Shown: piece by piece, positions 34,303 through 43,242 of the stretch
Position numbering within the stretch: position 1 is the first letter of the stretch
How the letters are laid out: each line of letters starts with the position of its first letter
Assembly (NCBI GenBank): GCA_036839975.1
Contig: DAISVU010000001.1
Location: forward strand, 62,001-126,000
DNA: 64,000 bases
Source of the DNA: RGIG7111 sp036839975
GTDB taxonomy: Bacteria; Bacillota; Clostridia; Peptostreptococcales; Anaerovoracaceae
Direction: 5' to 3'
Made by a program: the position numbers and the translations under genes
The notes under the pieces: model-generated
The model's input: the letters and a program-made list of their open reading frames with translations, nothing else
Told to the model about the DNA's origin: nothing
Database searches by the model: none

Positions 34303-36240
34303 TCACTTGTTCTTTGATTCAATGAGCGTACGCATGGCGTTAAGTATGGCGATTATGCTGACACCTACATCTGCGAATATAGCCAGCCACATGTTTCCAA
34401 GCCCTGCTGCGCTTATTATAAGGATGGCCGCTTTTACTGAAAGAGCAAAAGCTATGTTGTTTTTGGCTATACGCACTGTGCGCTTTGAAATGTCAATAAC
34501 GGTCTTAAGTTTTGATATGTCATCGTCCATAAGCACGATGTCAGCTGCTTCGATAGCGGCATCGGAGCCCATGCCTCCCATGGCGACGCCTATATCTGCA
34601 CGTGCAAGGACAGGGGCGTCGTTTATGCCGTCACCGGTATACATTACAGTGCCCTTTGTCGTTTTTATAATATTTTCAGTCAGAGAGACTTTGTCCACAG
34701 GCAGCAGACGGCAGTAGACTTTATCTATGCCGATTTTTTTTGCGATGTTTTCAGCGACCGCTTCTCTGTCTCCTGTTAGCATTATGCTTGTTATGCCCTT
34801 TGCCGATAGAGCAGAGATTACTTCCGATGTGCCGTCCCTGATCTGATCCGAAATAAGGATCATTCCATGATACTTTCCGTCTTTTGCGACATATACTATT
34901 GTAGAGCTGTCATCCGAAGGAATGTTTTTTATTCCGATATCCTCAAGCAGTGTAGAGTTCCCTACGTGTATCTCGTGTCCGTCTAAAAGTATCCTGACAC
35001 CTTTACCCGCAATCTCCTCAATACCGGTCACTTTTTTTATATCCATGAACCTGTCTATAATGCTTAAAGAATAATCTTCTGAGTCTATATTGTTTTCATA
35101 TGAGGCCGATTTTGCAATGACTGCCGCCTTTACTGATTGCGCGATCGGGTGCGAAGAATGATATTCCGCATATGCCGCAAGCTCAAGAGTGTCATCTGCG
35201 CCTAAAACGTCAGTTACCCTGAATTTGCCGGTCGTCAGTGTTCCTGTCTTGTCGAACAATGCGGACGTTATGTGACTCAGTGCTTCTAGATAGCTGCTTC
35301 CTTTTATAAGTATACCGTTTCGAGATGCTGCGCCTATTCCGCCGAAGAAGCTGAGAGGTACGGAGATCACAAGTGCACATGGACATGATACAACCAGGAA
35401 CATGAGGGCTCTGTATACCCACTCCGATCGAAGCCATTCCGGGAACGGATGCGCAGGTATGAATATCTGTGGAATGAATGCGAGTGAAAGTGCCGCAAAT
35501 ACGATTATCGGTGTGTAATATTTTGCGAATTTCGTTATAAATTTTTCGGTTGGTGCTTTTTGGGATGATGCATTTTCAACAAGATCGAGAATTTTTGTCA
35601 CGGTCGATTCGCCGAAAGGCCTTAATGTTGTGACATTGAGAACCCCTGAAAGATTGACGCAGCCGCTTGCGATCTCATCTCCTGAAAATTTGTCAACGGG
35701 TATAGATTCGCCTGTCAGAGCAGAAGTGTCTATGGAGGAACTGCCGCTCTTTATAATTCCGTCGAGCGCGACTTTTTCACCGGGGCGTATGACGATGGTC
35801 TCGCCTACTTTAACGTCTGCAGGGTCTGCAGTTATCTCTATGCCGTTTCTCAGAACAGTTGCGTGGTCGGGTTTTATGCTCATGAGTTCTGTTATGGAGC
35901 GGCGAGATCGACCGATCGCATAGTCCTCAAACAACTCTCCGATAGAATAGAAAATCATAACGGCGGAGGCCTCGGAAAATGCTTTCATTCCGAGTGCTCC
36001 GAGGCTTGCTGCAGTCATAAGAAAATTTTCGTCGAATACTTTTCCATGAGCAATATTTACGGCAGCTTTGCGGAGTACAGGATACGCAGCAATGCCGTAC
36101 GCCGTTAGAAATACTATGAGTCTGACCGTGGCATTAAAAGGCGCTGTCATGGCCGCGGCAAGAAAACTTCCTGATATCAGTATGCGCATAAGCTTTAATT
36201 TCTGTAATCTTGTAAGCGCTTTGCTGCCTTTGTCTGTCAT
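34303..36240 (-). CDS. Heavy-metal P1B-type ATPase (Zn/Cd/Pb/Co exporter)
   Basis: A 645-residue P-type ATPase. Features in order: TGES actuator motif (ALTGESIPV), CPC ion site VVSCPCALVISVP, phosphorylation site DKTGTLTTG, SHPIAQS (HP motif), and the hinge TGDGINDAPVLARADIGVAMG. CPC with this membrane sequence is the type for Zn2+/Cd2+/Pb2+. The usual N-terminal metal-binding domain is not in the protein but is encoded separately just upstream (36302-36520). The operon also holds an ArsR regulator, as in cad/znt metal-resistance operons. The start ATG at 36240 has GGAGAAT before it. Confidence 0.94.
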   Translation of the reverse strand: MTDKGSKALTRLQKLKLMRILISGSFLAAAMTAPFNATVRLIVFLTAYGIAAYPVLRKAAVNIAHGKVFDENFLMTAASLGALGMKAFSEASAVMIFYSIGELFEDYAIGRSRRSITELMSIKPDHATVLRNGIEITADPADVKVGETIVIRPGEKVALDGIIKSGSSSIDTSALTGESIPVDKFSGDEIASGCVNLSGVLNVTTLRPFGESTVTKILDLVENASSQKAPTEKFITKFAKYYTPIIVFAALSLAFIPQIFIPAHPFPEWLRSEWVYRALMFLVVSCPCALVISVPLSFFGGIGAASRNGILIKGSSYLEALSHITSALFDKTGTLTTGKFRVTDVLGADDTLELAAYAEYHSSHPIAQSVKAAVIAKSASYENNIDSEDYSLSIIDRFMDIKKVTGIEEIAGKGVRILLDGHEIHVGNSTLLEDIGIKNIPSDDSSTIVYVAKDGKYHGMILISDQIRDGTSEVISALSAKGITSIMLTGDREAVAENIAKKIGIDKVYCRLLPVDKVSLTENIIKTTKGTVMYTGDGINDAPVLARADIGVAMGGMGSDAAIEAADIVLMDDDISKLKTVIDISKRTVRIAKNNIAFALSVKAAILIISAAGLGNMWLAIFADVGVSIIAILNAMRTLIESKNK

Positions 36241-36301
36241 TTTTTATTCTCCGTATTGTCGTTTATCCTCCATCTGTCACTTTGTTCTGATGGGGCTGCT
36301 T

Positions 36302-36520
36302 TTAAAGAACGATCCTGCATCCGCGTTCGACTTTTTTTATTGCTTTCTGTGCGTTTTTCAATATTTCATCGAAGTCGTTTTCATCTGCCTCTATTGTGAG
36401 CTTTTGGGTCATGAAGCTGATGACGGCTTCATCGACATTATCGAGTCTGCTGATGCGTTCTTCCATTTTAGCCGCGCATGTCGCGCAGTCCAGATTTTCA
36501 AGTTCAAATGTTTTTCTCAT
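36302..36520 (-). CDS. Free heavy-metal-associated (HMA) domain protein
   Basis: A 72-residue HMA (ferredoxin-like) domain with the metal-binding loop LDCATCA (Cys11, then Cys14) and the expected VDEAVISFMTQKLTIEAD strand pattern. It lies between the regulator and the ATPase gene and probably hands metal to the ATPase, replacing the N-terminal domain which the ATPase lacks. GGAGAAATAA precedes the start. Confidence 0.9.
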   Translation of the reverse strand: MRKTFELENLDCATCAAKMEERISRLDNVDEAVISFMTQKLTIEADENDFDEILKNAQKAIKKVERGCRIVL

Positions 36521-36539
36521 TTTATTTCTCCATAAAATA

Positions 36540-36905
36540 TCAGTGCTTTATACCGAAGGCTATATCGATCAGTTTATGTACCTGACAGGCGATGTGTGTA
36601 TCCGCCAGCGTGTAGTGGACTTCTTTGCCGTCCTTGTGCGAAGTCAAAACTCCCGCCTGTTTCAATATTCTGAGATGGTGAGAAACTGCAGGTGAACTCA
36701 TGTCGACCGCGGCGGCTATATTGATGACGCACTCTTCCGTATGGCAGAGAAGCCACAATATCTTTAGCCGGGTGCTGTCATTTATAAGGTCGAACATCTT
36801 TGATATTTTTATATAATCTTCTTCGTCAGGTCTGGTTTTTAAAAGTTCGCCTGTTCCTGTTCCGTGATCATGAGGGAGTTCTTTTGTTCTATATTTGTCA
36901 GCCAT
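36540..36905 (-). CDS. ArsR/SmtB-family metal-sensing repressor
   Basis: 121 residues from the ATG at 36905, preceded by AAAGG. An upstream in-frame ATG at 36950 is unlikely, because the stretch between holds a perfect-looking operator and overlaps the -10 element. The winged helix is clear: MFDLINDSTRLKILWLLC, CVINIAAAVDMSSPAVSHHLRILKQAGVL, KDGKEVHYTLAD. Likely metal ligands are the ECV cysteine of the recognition-side helix (LLCHTEECV) as in CadC, and C-terminal His residues (DTHIACQVH) as in SmtB/CzrA, so it may sense Cd, Pb or Zn. It should repress its own operon with the HMA protein and ATPase. Confidence 0.92.
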   Translation of the reverse strand: MADKYRTKELPHDHGTGTGELLKTRPDEEDYIKISKMFDLINDSTRLKILWLLCHTEECVINIAAAVDMSSPAVSHHLRILKQAGVLTSHKDGKEVHYTLADTHIACQVHKLIDIAFGIKH

Positions 36906-36921
36906 GTTCAACAGCCTTTCG

Positions 36922-36947
36922 ATTAAATAATTAAGCAATTGTTTAAT
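36922..36947 (-). promoter_or_regulatory. Operator of the ArsR-type repressor
   Basis: Two 11-base arms (36922-36932 ATTAAATAATT and 36937-36947 AATTGTTTAAT) with one mismatch and a four-base spacer, placed between the -10 element and the repressor start. This matches the AT-rich 12-2-12-type operators of SmtB/CadC proteins in style. Confidence 0.8.
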
Positions 36948-36950
36948 CAT

Positions 36951-36979
36951 AAGATACGATTTTTTACCTGAAATGTCAA
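36951..36979 (-). promoter_or_regulatory. Promoter of the metal-resistance operon
   Basis: On the minus strand TTGACA (36974-36979), 17 bases, TATCTT (36951-36956), ending four bases before the operator, so bound repressor would block polymerase. Confidence 0.75.
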
Positions 36980-36995
36980 GGGGGTATGTAAAAAA

Positions 36996-38450
36996 TCAGG
37001 AATCAAGACGGCGCCATTTGCCTATGAGCATTTTAAGTGTATGCTCAATATCTTCTAGAGGGATCATATTGTAGTAGATTATGAGAAAATGTTCACACAT
37101 TTTTGTTGAAGCTTGTTTTTTTATATATGTTTCTTCCCGGTATTCACCTGTAGTAGTTATTCTTATGCCGAGTTTCGCTGCCGTATCACATAGCATCTGA
37201 GATGATGCTCCGCTGTGCACTTTCACAAGCATATTGAGCCCGGATGAAGTGTTTACGGGGTTGACTATATCTCTGCCATATTGTTCAAAGACAGAAAGTG
37301 CACGGTCAAGTTTCTGTGAATAAAGATTACGGAGTTTTCTAATGCCGGTTTCATAGTGGCCCTGTTGCATAAATGATGCTAAAGTCAGCTGTTCGGCCTT
37401 GGAACATGTCTGCGTGTAGTCGTCTCTTATGCTTTCAAATATATTTACCATGCCTGAAGGAAGTACCATGTAGCTGATCTTTATAGATGAAAAAAGGGTT
37501 GATGAAAATGAACCGAGATATACGACATTGGCGTTTTCGCGCAGCCCCTGAAGAGCCGGTACAGGTCTGCCGAAATATCTCAGTTCACTGTCATAGTCAT
37601 CTTCTATGATTACGCTGTCGTTCTTTTCCGCCCAGTCTAAAAGCTCGTATCTTTTGGCGATAGGCATTACCGAACCTGTCGGGAACTGATTGGATGGGCT
37701 GACATATACCGCAGAGCGGATATTTGATGGCAGTTTGTATATATCGATACCGTCGCTACTGATAGCTACGGATGTCATTAAGAATCCTCTGTCTCTGAAG
37801 ATGCTTTTTACGGGCATGTATCCGGGTTCTTCTACTGTAACATGATTTATGCCGGTCATCTGAAGGATAAGTGCCAGATGACCGGTGATCTGCTGTGTCC
37901 CGGCGCTTATGACGATCTGATCGGGATGAGACAGAACACCGCGGGCACCGTACAGGTATTTTGATATCTCACGTCTAAGAGAAAGTTCTCCGCGGACATC
38001 GCTTTCAAAGAGGAGCTGCGGCATTTGCTCATTAAATACACGGTTCATACATTTTTTCCATTTATTGAAATCGAAACACTCCATATCATAAAGGTAGCGT
38101 TTGTCAACTGAGATTGCAGCGTTTACAGAGAAATTCTGTTCATAATCGCGGATAGCTGGTACGCGTCTTGAGCTGATCTGGATCATTCTATGTTCGCTGT
38201 AGAATATTTCGTTTATATAATAACCGGATTGAGGACGACTCGTGATATACCCTTCCATCACAAGCTGATCGTACGCCTGCTCCACTGTTGTCAGGCTGAG
38301 CCCGGAAGATCTTGAAAGCTTACGAAGAGAAGGGAGTTTTTCACTGTGTGGAAGCTCTCCTGACAGGATACCCTTTTTTATATGATCGTAAAGCTGCAGA
38401 TAAAGAGGTCTTTTTGAACTTCTGTCAAGATCCATAGATATCTTATCCAT
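36996..38450 (-). CDS. MocR-type GntR/aminotransferase regulator (PdxR-like)
   Basis: A 484-residue protein. The N-terminal GntR winged helix (LYLQLYDHIKKGILSG, LPSLRKLSRSSGLSLTTVEQAYDQL) is joined by a linker to a fold-type I aminotransferase domain (ISAGTQQ, VSPSNQFPTGSVMP, IIEDDYDSELRY). At the place of the PLP Schiff-base lysine (usual GSFSKTL) this protein reads GSFSSTL, so the lysine is missing. It may bind PLP weakly, or bind another ligand. It is divergent from an ECF S-component gene across 336 bases that hold direct repeats. AAGGAG precedes the ATG. Confidence 0.9.
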   Translation of the reverse strand: MDKISMDLDRSSKRPLYLQLYDHIKKGILSGELPHSEKLPSLRKLSRSSGLSLTTVEQAYDQLVMEGYITSRPQSGYYINEIFYSEHRMIQISSRRVPAIRDYEQNFSVNAAISVDKRYLYDMECFDFNKWKKCMNRVFNEQMPQLLFESDVRGELSLRREISKYLYGARGVLSHPDQIVISAGTQQITGHLALILQMTGINHVTVEEPGYMPVKSIFRDRGFLMTSVAISSDGIDIYKLPSNIRSAVYVSPSNQFPTGSVMPIAKRYELLDWAEKNDSVIIEDDYDSELRYFGRPVPALQGLRENANVVYLGSFSSTLFSSIKISYMVLPSGMVNIFESIRDDYTQTCSKAEQLTLASFMQQGHYETGIRKLRNLYSQKLDRALSVFEQYGRDIVNPVNTSSGLNMLVKVHSGASSQMLCDTAAKLGIRITTTGEYREETYIKKQASTKMCEHFLIIYYNMIPLEDIEHTLKMLIGKWRRLDS

Positions 38451-38786
38451 CTCATATTCTCCTTTGAAATATTATATTCTGCCTTTTAAAATATAAAAGA
38501 CATGTTTTAAACTGTATATGCAGCAAATAGTATATAATATCGATAGTTCAGAGTAAACAGGTAATTTTTACATTAAAAATACAAACTGTATATTAAAAAA
38601 CTTTTGATTTTGCATATTTATATATGAACATTTTCATTGTACTATATAAAAAGTAAAAAGTGCATCTGATTGTTCCGGGTACAGCATACTCATACACTGC
38701 TGATTCTTGAACGGCAGAGCGAAACTACAGATATGGGATATTATAACAGGAGGTAAGGCCGGAGACCTGACCGGCTGAAGAGACAA
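38451..38786. promoter_or_regulatory. Divergent regulatory region with MocR-type direct repeats
   Basis: No gene in this 336-base gap. AAACTGTATAT occurs twice in the same orientation (38509-38519 and 38583-38593), 74 bases apart. MocR proteins bind spaced direct repeats, so these are likely binding sites for the flanking regulator. Just before the ECF gene, a strong AGGAGG (38748-38753) is separated from the ATG at 38787 by a GCCGG/CCGGC hairpin (38758-38775), which is an unusual spacing. Confidence 0.55.
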
Positions 38787-39356
38787 ATGGTACAAAGTAA
38801 AAACAACACTACGCAGAAACTGGTGATGACAGCGTTGATGATGGGCATGGTGCTTATAATGACGATGCTCATAAGAGTGCCGGTTCCGGCTACAAAAGGG
38901 TATATACATCTCGGCGACTGTATGATATTTTTCGCAGTGCTTCTTTTGGGATGGAAATGGGGCGCAGCGGCAGCCGGCATCGGCTCGGCACTGGCGGATT
39001 TAGCGGGTGGATACGCATACTATGCTCCGATAACTCTGGCAGTTAAAAGTGTAATGGCAATTGTGGTCGGGCTGTTTATTCAGGCTGCACTAAAAAAGAA
39101 CTTCGGCAGATGCAAGACTTTGCTTATGGAAGTCATAGGCATGGTTCTTGGAGGAGCATTCATGGTGGCGGGTTACTATATTGCTGAAGTTATAATGTAT
39201 GGCAACTGGCTTATACCGCTTGTGGCTATACCGATGAATATACTCCAGTTCGCTGTAGGTGCAGTTATAGCGACAGCGTTGGCAACAGCACTTTACAGGA
39301 CTCCGGTAAATAAAAATTTCGAGTATCATCTGCCGGCCGCGGTAAAGAAACAGTAA
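38787..39356 (+). CDS. ECF transporter S component (PdxU-like, probable vitamin uptake)
   Basis: A 189-residue membrane protein with about six helices and the S-component pattern: TALMMGMVLIMTMLIRVPVP, then KGYIHLGDCMIFFAVLLLGWKWG, the GSALADLAGGYAYYAP loop, and a C-terminal NILQFAVGAVIATALATAL helix. S components bind a vitamin and dock on the shared EcfAAT module encoded elsewhere. A divergent MocR regulator suggests vitamin B6 (a PdxR-PdxU pairing), though the regulator lacks its PLP lysine, so the vitamin is uncertain. Confidence 0.88.
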   Translation: MVQSKNNTTQKLVMTALMMGMVLIMTMLIRVPVPATKGYIHLGDCMIFFAVLLLGWKWGAAAAGIGSALADLAGGYAYYAPITLAVKSVMAIVVGLFIQAALKKNFGRCKTLLMEVIGMVLGGAFMVAGYYIAEVIMYGNWLIPLVAIPMNILQFAVGAVIATALATALYRTPVNKNFEYHLPAAVKKQ

Positions 39357-39437
39357 CGATCGTGTGATAAGCTGTGCGCGCACGCAGGTAAAGTATGTAA
39401 CTGAAAAGTATTAGGTAAGTATTTTTTTAAACAAGTG

Positions 39438-39477
39438 TCGCGTCTTGCTTAACAGGCCGGATGCGATATTTTTATTT
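39438..39477 (+). terminator. Terminator of the ECF S-component gene
   Basis: TCGCGTC (39438-39444) pairs with GATGCGA (39460-39466) with one G-T pair, then a T-rich tail. Lies between two convergent genes. Confidence 0.6.
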
Positions 39478-39484
39478 TGTAATG

Positions 39485-40713
39485 TCAGAAAAAATTTTTA
39501 GAATATATATAGCTTGCCGCCATTATTTCATCATGAAGAAGAGAAAAGACCTGTCTGCTTAAAAATATACTTTCAGAGTCCTTGGCAGCAAGATTCGATG
39601 CCATAATAAGTACAAGACTCTGCCTGTCTATCCTGTTCTTCAATGCAGTCAGCGCCCCTATGAGAGTAGATTTTTTCAGCGATTCCATATGCTGCACGGA
39701 AGGTATTGCGGTTGAGGCTTTAAAAACTTCAATATTCTTACGCAAAGCCGTATCGAATGAGTTCTGATCGTATATCTCGAGCGGATTGATCCAGAAAATC
39801 TTAGCGGCATTGTCCATACGCGATATAAGACGAGGCGGTACAGTATTCTTTTTGAATGTGTATGAGCAGCCGTCATATCGGTTGAACATTTTCATAGTGT
39901 CAAGGTACCCTATATTCATTATGTAATTGCTGTTTTTAGGCGAAAAGAACAGAAAATTTCCAAGACCCCAAGGACTTTTGATGATCTTGAATTCTCCGTC
40001 TATAGAAGCTGCTTCTTTTAGACTTCCCTTATCAAGCAGACCTACGGCTTCAAGATCAACGGCTATAATGTTTGTCGCATCTTTTTCAAGAGCCATTTTT
40101 ACCGGCATATTGTCACAATAGCCGCCGTCAATATATTTCTGTCCGTCTATCTCGCCCCAGTGCGTTGCGGGGAAGCACGATGCGCTTGCGAGCAGATATT
40201 CATGCAGCCTTCCCTGTGGAATTTCATCAATGAAAAGATATGATCCTTTAAATGACGGGAATGCCGTGGTCACAAGTCCGTAGTCTGTGTTTGAGTTACG
40301 CACTTTTTCTTCATCGACAGTTTTCTTTAAAAGATTATGCAGATTGGTGCAGCCAACACCATGATTGATGACTATCTCTTTGGCATAGGACAGCGCTTCT
40401 TCGCGCGGCATGCCTGCGAGTTTTCTGTGAATTGAAGTTCCGGCTTTATTTGTGAATGCTTTTTCTTATATGGAGCTTTCAACGGAAATGTCAAAGACCA
40501 TATCTGTAGTCAGGTTCTGCCACAGCAACACGGCTCCAAGAAAATCGTCTGCCGCGACCATGGCGGCATTCAGAGCCCCTACAGAGGTGCCGGCGACAAA
40601 GTGTATTTTGATCTCAAGCTCACGCAGAGCAGCCCATACGCCTATCTCATAAGCTCCCAACCGCCGCCGTTGAAAACAAGTGCATTGTATCCGTCTTTAA
40701 ATACTTCATTCAT
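39485..40713 (-). pseudogene. Patatin-like phospholipase, broken by a frameshift and an in-frame stop
   Basis: A patatin family gene starting at ATG 40713 (GAGAGG upstream): NALVFNGGG, the oxyanion-loop beginning, then a one-base frame change near 40663, then GAYEIGVWAALRELE and the nucleophile elbow AGTSVGALNAA. An in-frame TAA stands at 40466-40468. Past it the same frame continues to 39485 with the catalytic Asp motif YIDGGYCDNMPV. Full length would be about 408 residues. Both Ser and Asp of the dyad are kept, so decay is recent or the breaks are sequence errors. The gene would encode a lipid acyl hydrolase. Confidence 0.85.
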
Positions 40714-40762
40714 GATTGACCTCTCCGTTGTAAAGTGGTGTAAGCAGATTTTAATATATTGA

Positions 40763-40791
40763 ATTATATCATTTCAGTGAAATACTGTAAA
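40763..40791 (-). promoter_or_regulatory. Promoter of the patatin gene
   Basis: On the minus strand TTTACA (40786-40791), 17 bases, TATAAT (40763-40768), about 50 bases before the ATG at 40713. Confidence 0.65.
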
Positions 40792-40996
40792 ATGCGGCTT
40801 TAATTCAGGGGGACAGACTGTTTTTTGCTTATCCGCCCAGGTAGTCAAATAAAATGGCCGCCGCTGATCTCTATTTTACGTTTTGAAAATTTTAAACTAA
40901 TGCATGTGTGCGCAAGACTTTTTTCCGGATGAGAAATATGATATTATAACTATGTATAATAAAAAAGCGTATTGAGTTATGAGAAAGGTGAAGACT

Positions 40997-41731
40997 ATGA
41001 ATCAAAAATTAAAAGAAATAGTCGATGGGAGCAAAAAAATCGCATTTTTCGGCGGTGCGGGAGTTTCCACGGAAAGCGGCATCCCGGACTTCAGATCTGA
41101 AGCGGGACTTTACAGCGCAAAGTCGGAGTACGGATATTCTCCGGAACAGATGCTTTCACATTCGTTCTTTATGGCACAGCCAAGGGTGTTTTTCGATTAT
41201 TATAAAAAGAATCTGGTGTATCCGGAAGCAAAACCTAACAAGGCGCATAAAGCGCTGGCAAAGCTGGAAATGATGGGGAAGATAAGCGGTATAGTAACGC
41301 AGAATGTTGACGGTCTTCACCAGCTGGCAGGGAATACAAAGGTGTTTGAACTGCATGGATCGGTACTTAAAAACTTCTGCATGGATTGCCATGAATTTTA
41401 TGATCTTGACTACCTTATGGATGAAGAAAATTCAATTGACGGTATTCCGAAATGCAGAAAGTGCGGAGGTATGGTTAAACCGGATATAGTGCTTTATGAA
41501 GAGGCATTGGACAGTAATGTCATCAGCGGAGCGGTAGAGGCGATAGGCTCAGCGGATACTCTGATAGTGGGAGGCACATCGCTTGTAGTATATCCGGCAG
41601 CGGGATTGGTGCAGTACTTCAGAGGAGATGATATTGTACTTATAAATAAGACTGAAACACCTTACGATAAAAAGGCGGATCTTGTTATTTATGACTCAAT
41701 AGGCGAAGTGCTGGGAGATGCAGTGCTGTAA
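40997..41731 (+). CDS. NAD-dependent protein deacylase, Sir2 family
   Basis: 244 residues from ATG 40997, which has AAAGGTG; an upstream ATG at 40979 lacks one. Sirtuin motifs: GAGVSTESGIPDFRS, TQNVDGLHQLAG with the catalytic His in ELHGSV, a zinc site of four Cys (CMDC and CRKC), and GGTSLVVYPAA. It removes acyl groups from lysines using NAD+. It stands first in a plus-strand group with SurE and an isochorismatase. Confidence 0.95.
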   Translation: MNQKLKEIVDGSKKIAFFGGAGVSTESGIPDFRSEAGLYSAKSEYGYSPEQMLSHSFFMAQPRVFFDYYKKNLVYPEAKPNKAHKALAKLEMMGKISGIVTQNVDGLHQLAGNTKVFELHGSVLKNFCMDCHEFYDLDYLMDEENSIDGIPKCRKCGGMVKPDIVLYEEALDSNVISGAVEAIGSADTLIVGGTSLVVYPAAGLVQYFRGDDIVLINKTETPYDKKADLVIYDSIGEVLGDAVL

Positions 41732-41824
41732 GCGTAATACAGGCAGGCTTTTAAATTAAGCCGAAGAGCAGGCAGTGTGAAATGAACCTGCAGTTTACAG
41801 CGCAAGAAGGAAAGACGGAGCGAA

Positions 41825-42589
41825 ATGAACATATTATTGACCAATGATGATGGCGTATTGTCAGATGGACTGCAAAAACTTGGCGAGGCGCTTTGCATGG
41901 TGGCAGACGTGTACGTATGCGCACCTGATGAACAAAAAAGCGCATCCAGCCACAGCGTTACAATAAACAGAGTGTTTACAATAAATGAGGCAAATTGCCC
42001 GTATGCTGTGCTTGCTTATGAAATAAACGGAACACCTGCAGACTGTGTAAAGGTCGGTCTGCGCGTTTTGAACGATAAGGGTGTAGATATTGACATGGTG
42101 TTTTCCGGCATAAATCACGGAAGCAATATTGGGACAGATACTATATATTCCGGCACGGTAGCAGCTGCGAGGGAAGGGAATCTATGCGGTGTTCCTGCCG
42201 TTGCTCTGTCCGTGGACAGTTATTCTCCGGAATACTATGATATGGCGATGAGCCTTGCAAAGAAAACTGTAAGAAGGGTATACGGCAGGCTTGACAGCAT
42301 GACGCTCCTGAATATAAATGTGCCTGATCTTCCGGAAAAAAATATTCAGGGTATAAGATATACGCGGCTGAGCACCATGGAACATCGTGAATGGCTGCAG
42401 CAGGTTATAGGAAGTGACGGCGTAAAACAGTATGAATATGCCGGGACTCCTGTCAAGTGGCAGGGCATGCCCGACGATATAGATGTAGTCGCGATCAAGG
42501 AAGGATATGCAAGTATTACACCCATGCAATACGACATGACCGCGCATGAACTTATAAAAGAAGTGGAAGAATGGAGGATAGACAAATGA
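41825..42589 (+). CDS. surE: 5'/3'-nucleotidase SurE
   Basis: A 254-residue protein of normal length with the SurE signature: MNILLTNDDGV with the metal-binding Asp pair, CAPDEQKSASSHSVT, GTPADCVKVGL, GINHGSNIGTDTIYSGTVAAAREG. It dephosphorylates nucleoside monophosphates and short polyphosphate under stress. Its TGA overlaps the ATG of the next gene. Confidence 0.96.
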   Translation: MNILLTNDDGVLSDGLQKLGEALCMVADVYVCAPDEQKSASSHSVTINRVFTINEANCPYAVLAYEINGTPADCVKVGLRVLNDKGVDIDMVFSGINHGSNIGTDTIYSGTVAAAREGNLCGVPAVALSVDSYSPEYYDMAMSLAKKTVRRVYGRLDSMTLLNINVPDLPEKNIQGIRYTRLSTMEHREWLQQVIGSDGVKQYEYAGTPVKWQGMPDDIDVVAIKEGYASITPMQYDMTAHELIKEVEEWRIDK

Positions 42590-43137
42590 CGAATACACTT
42601 ATGACAAAGGAAGATACAGCTTTAGTAGTGATAGATCTGCAGACGGGTCTATTAGCTGCAATGAGTGTGCCTGAAGAGACTATAGACGCAGCGGCAAGGC
42701 TGATAAAAGGCGCGAGGGCGCTGTCTGTGCCTGTGCTTGTAACTCAGCAGTATACCAAAGGTTTGGGCGAGTCCACAGATGAAATAAAGGATGCTCTCGG
42801 AGATTTTAAACATGTCGAAAAGAAGGTGTTCAGCGCAATGAGAGTCCCTGAATTTGCAGAAGAGATCAGAGCGTTGGGTGTCAAAAATATAGTCATGGCA
42901 GGAATCGAGATGCATGTATGTGTACAGCAGACTGCGTTAGAACTCATGAATTCGGGGTATAATGTTTACATAGCAGCGGACTGTACTTCATCACGAACCA
43001 AGTATGACAAGGAGAACGCACTGAGAAGACTTACACATGCAGGTGCAGTCGTAACAACTTATGAATCTGTTTTGTTTGAACTTCTTGGTTCTGCATCAGC
43101 AGAAGGATTTAAGGAAATATCGAATATCGTGAAATAG
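42586..43137 (+). CDS. Isochorismatase-family cysteine hydrolase
   Basis: 183 residues from ATG 42586, which overlaps the surE stop and follows GGAGGA; an upstream ATG at 42571 is unlikely. The catalytic triad can be placed: Asp in ALVVIDLQTGLL, Lys in HVEKKVFSAM, and Cys in MAGIEMHVCVQQTA. Related enzymes include nicotinamidases and isochorismatases; the substrate is not clear from sequence. It is translationally coupled with surE, a nucleotidase, which hints at nucleotide or nicotinamide salvage (inference). Confidence 0.9.
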   Translation: MTNTLMTKEDTALVVIDLQTGLLAAMSVPEETIDAAARLIKGARALSVPVLVTQQYTKGLGESTDEIKDALGDFKHVEKKVFSAMRVPEFAEEIRALGVKNIVMAGIEMHVCVQQTALELMNSGYNVYIAADCTSSRTKYDKENALRRLTHAGAVVTTYESVLFELLGSASAEGFKEISNIVK

Positions 43138-43242
43138 CGTATCGAACAGCATTTATCATATAATGCATGTAACCTATATGCGGTATAAGCAGTAAAGTGC
43201 CTGCGATCTTCGATATTCAAAACACAGGAAGGGACATAAGTC

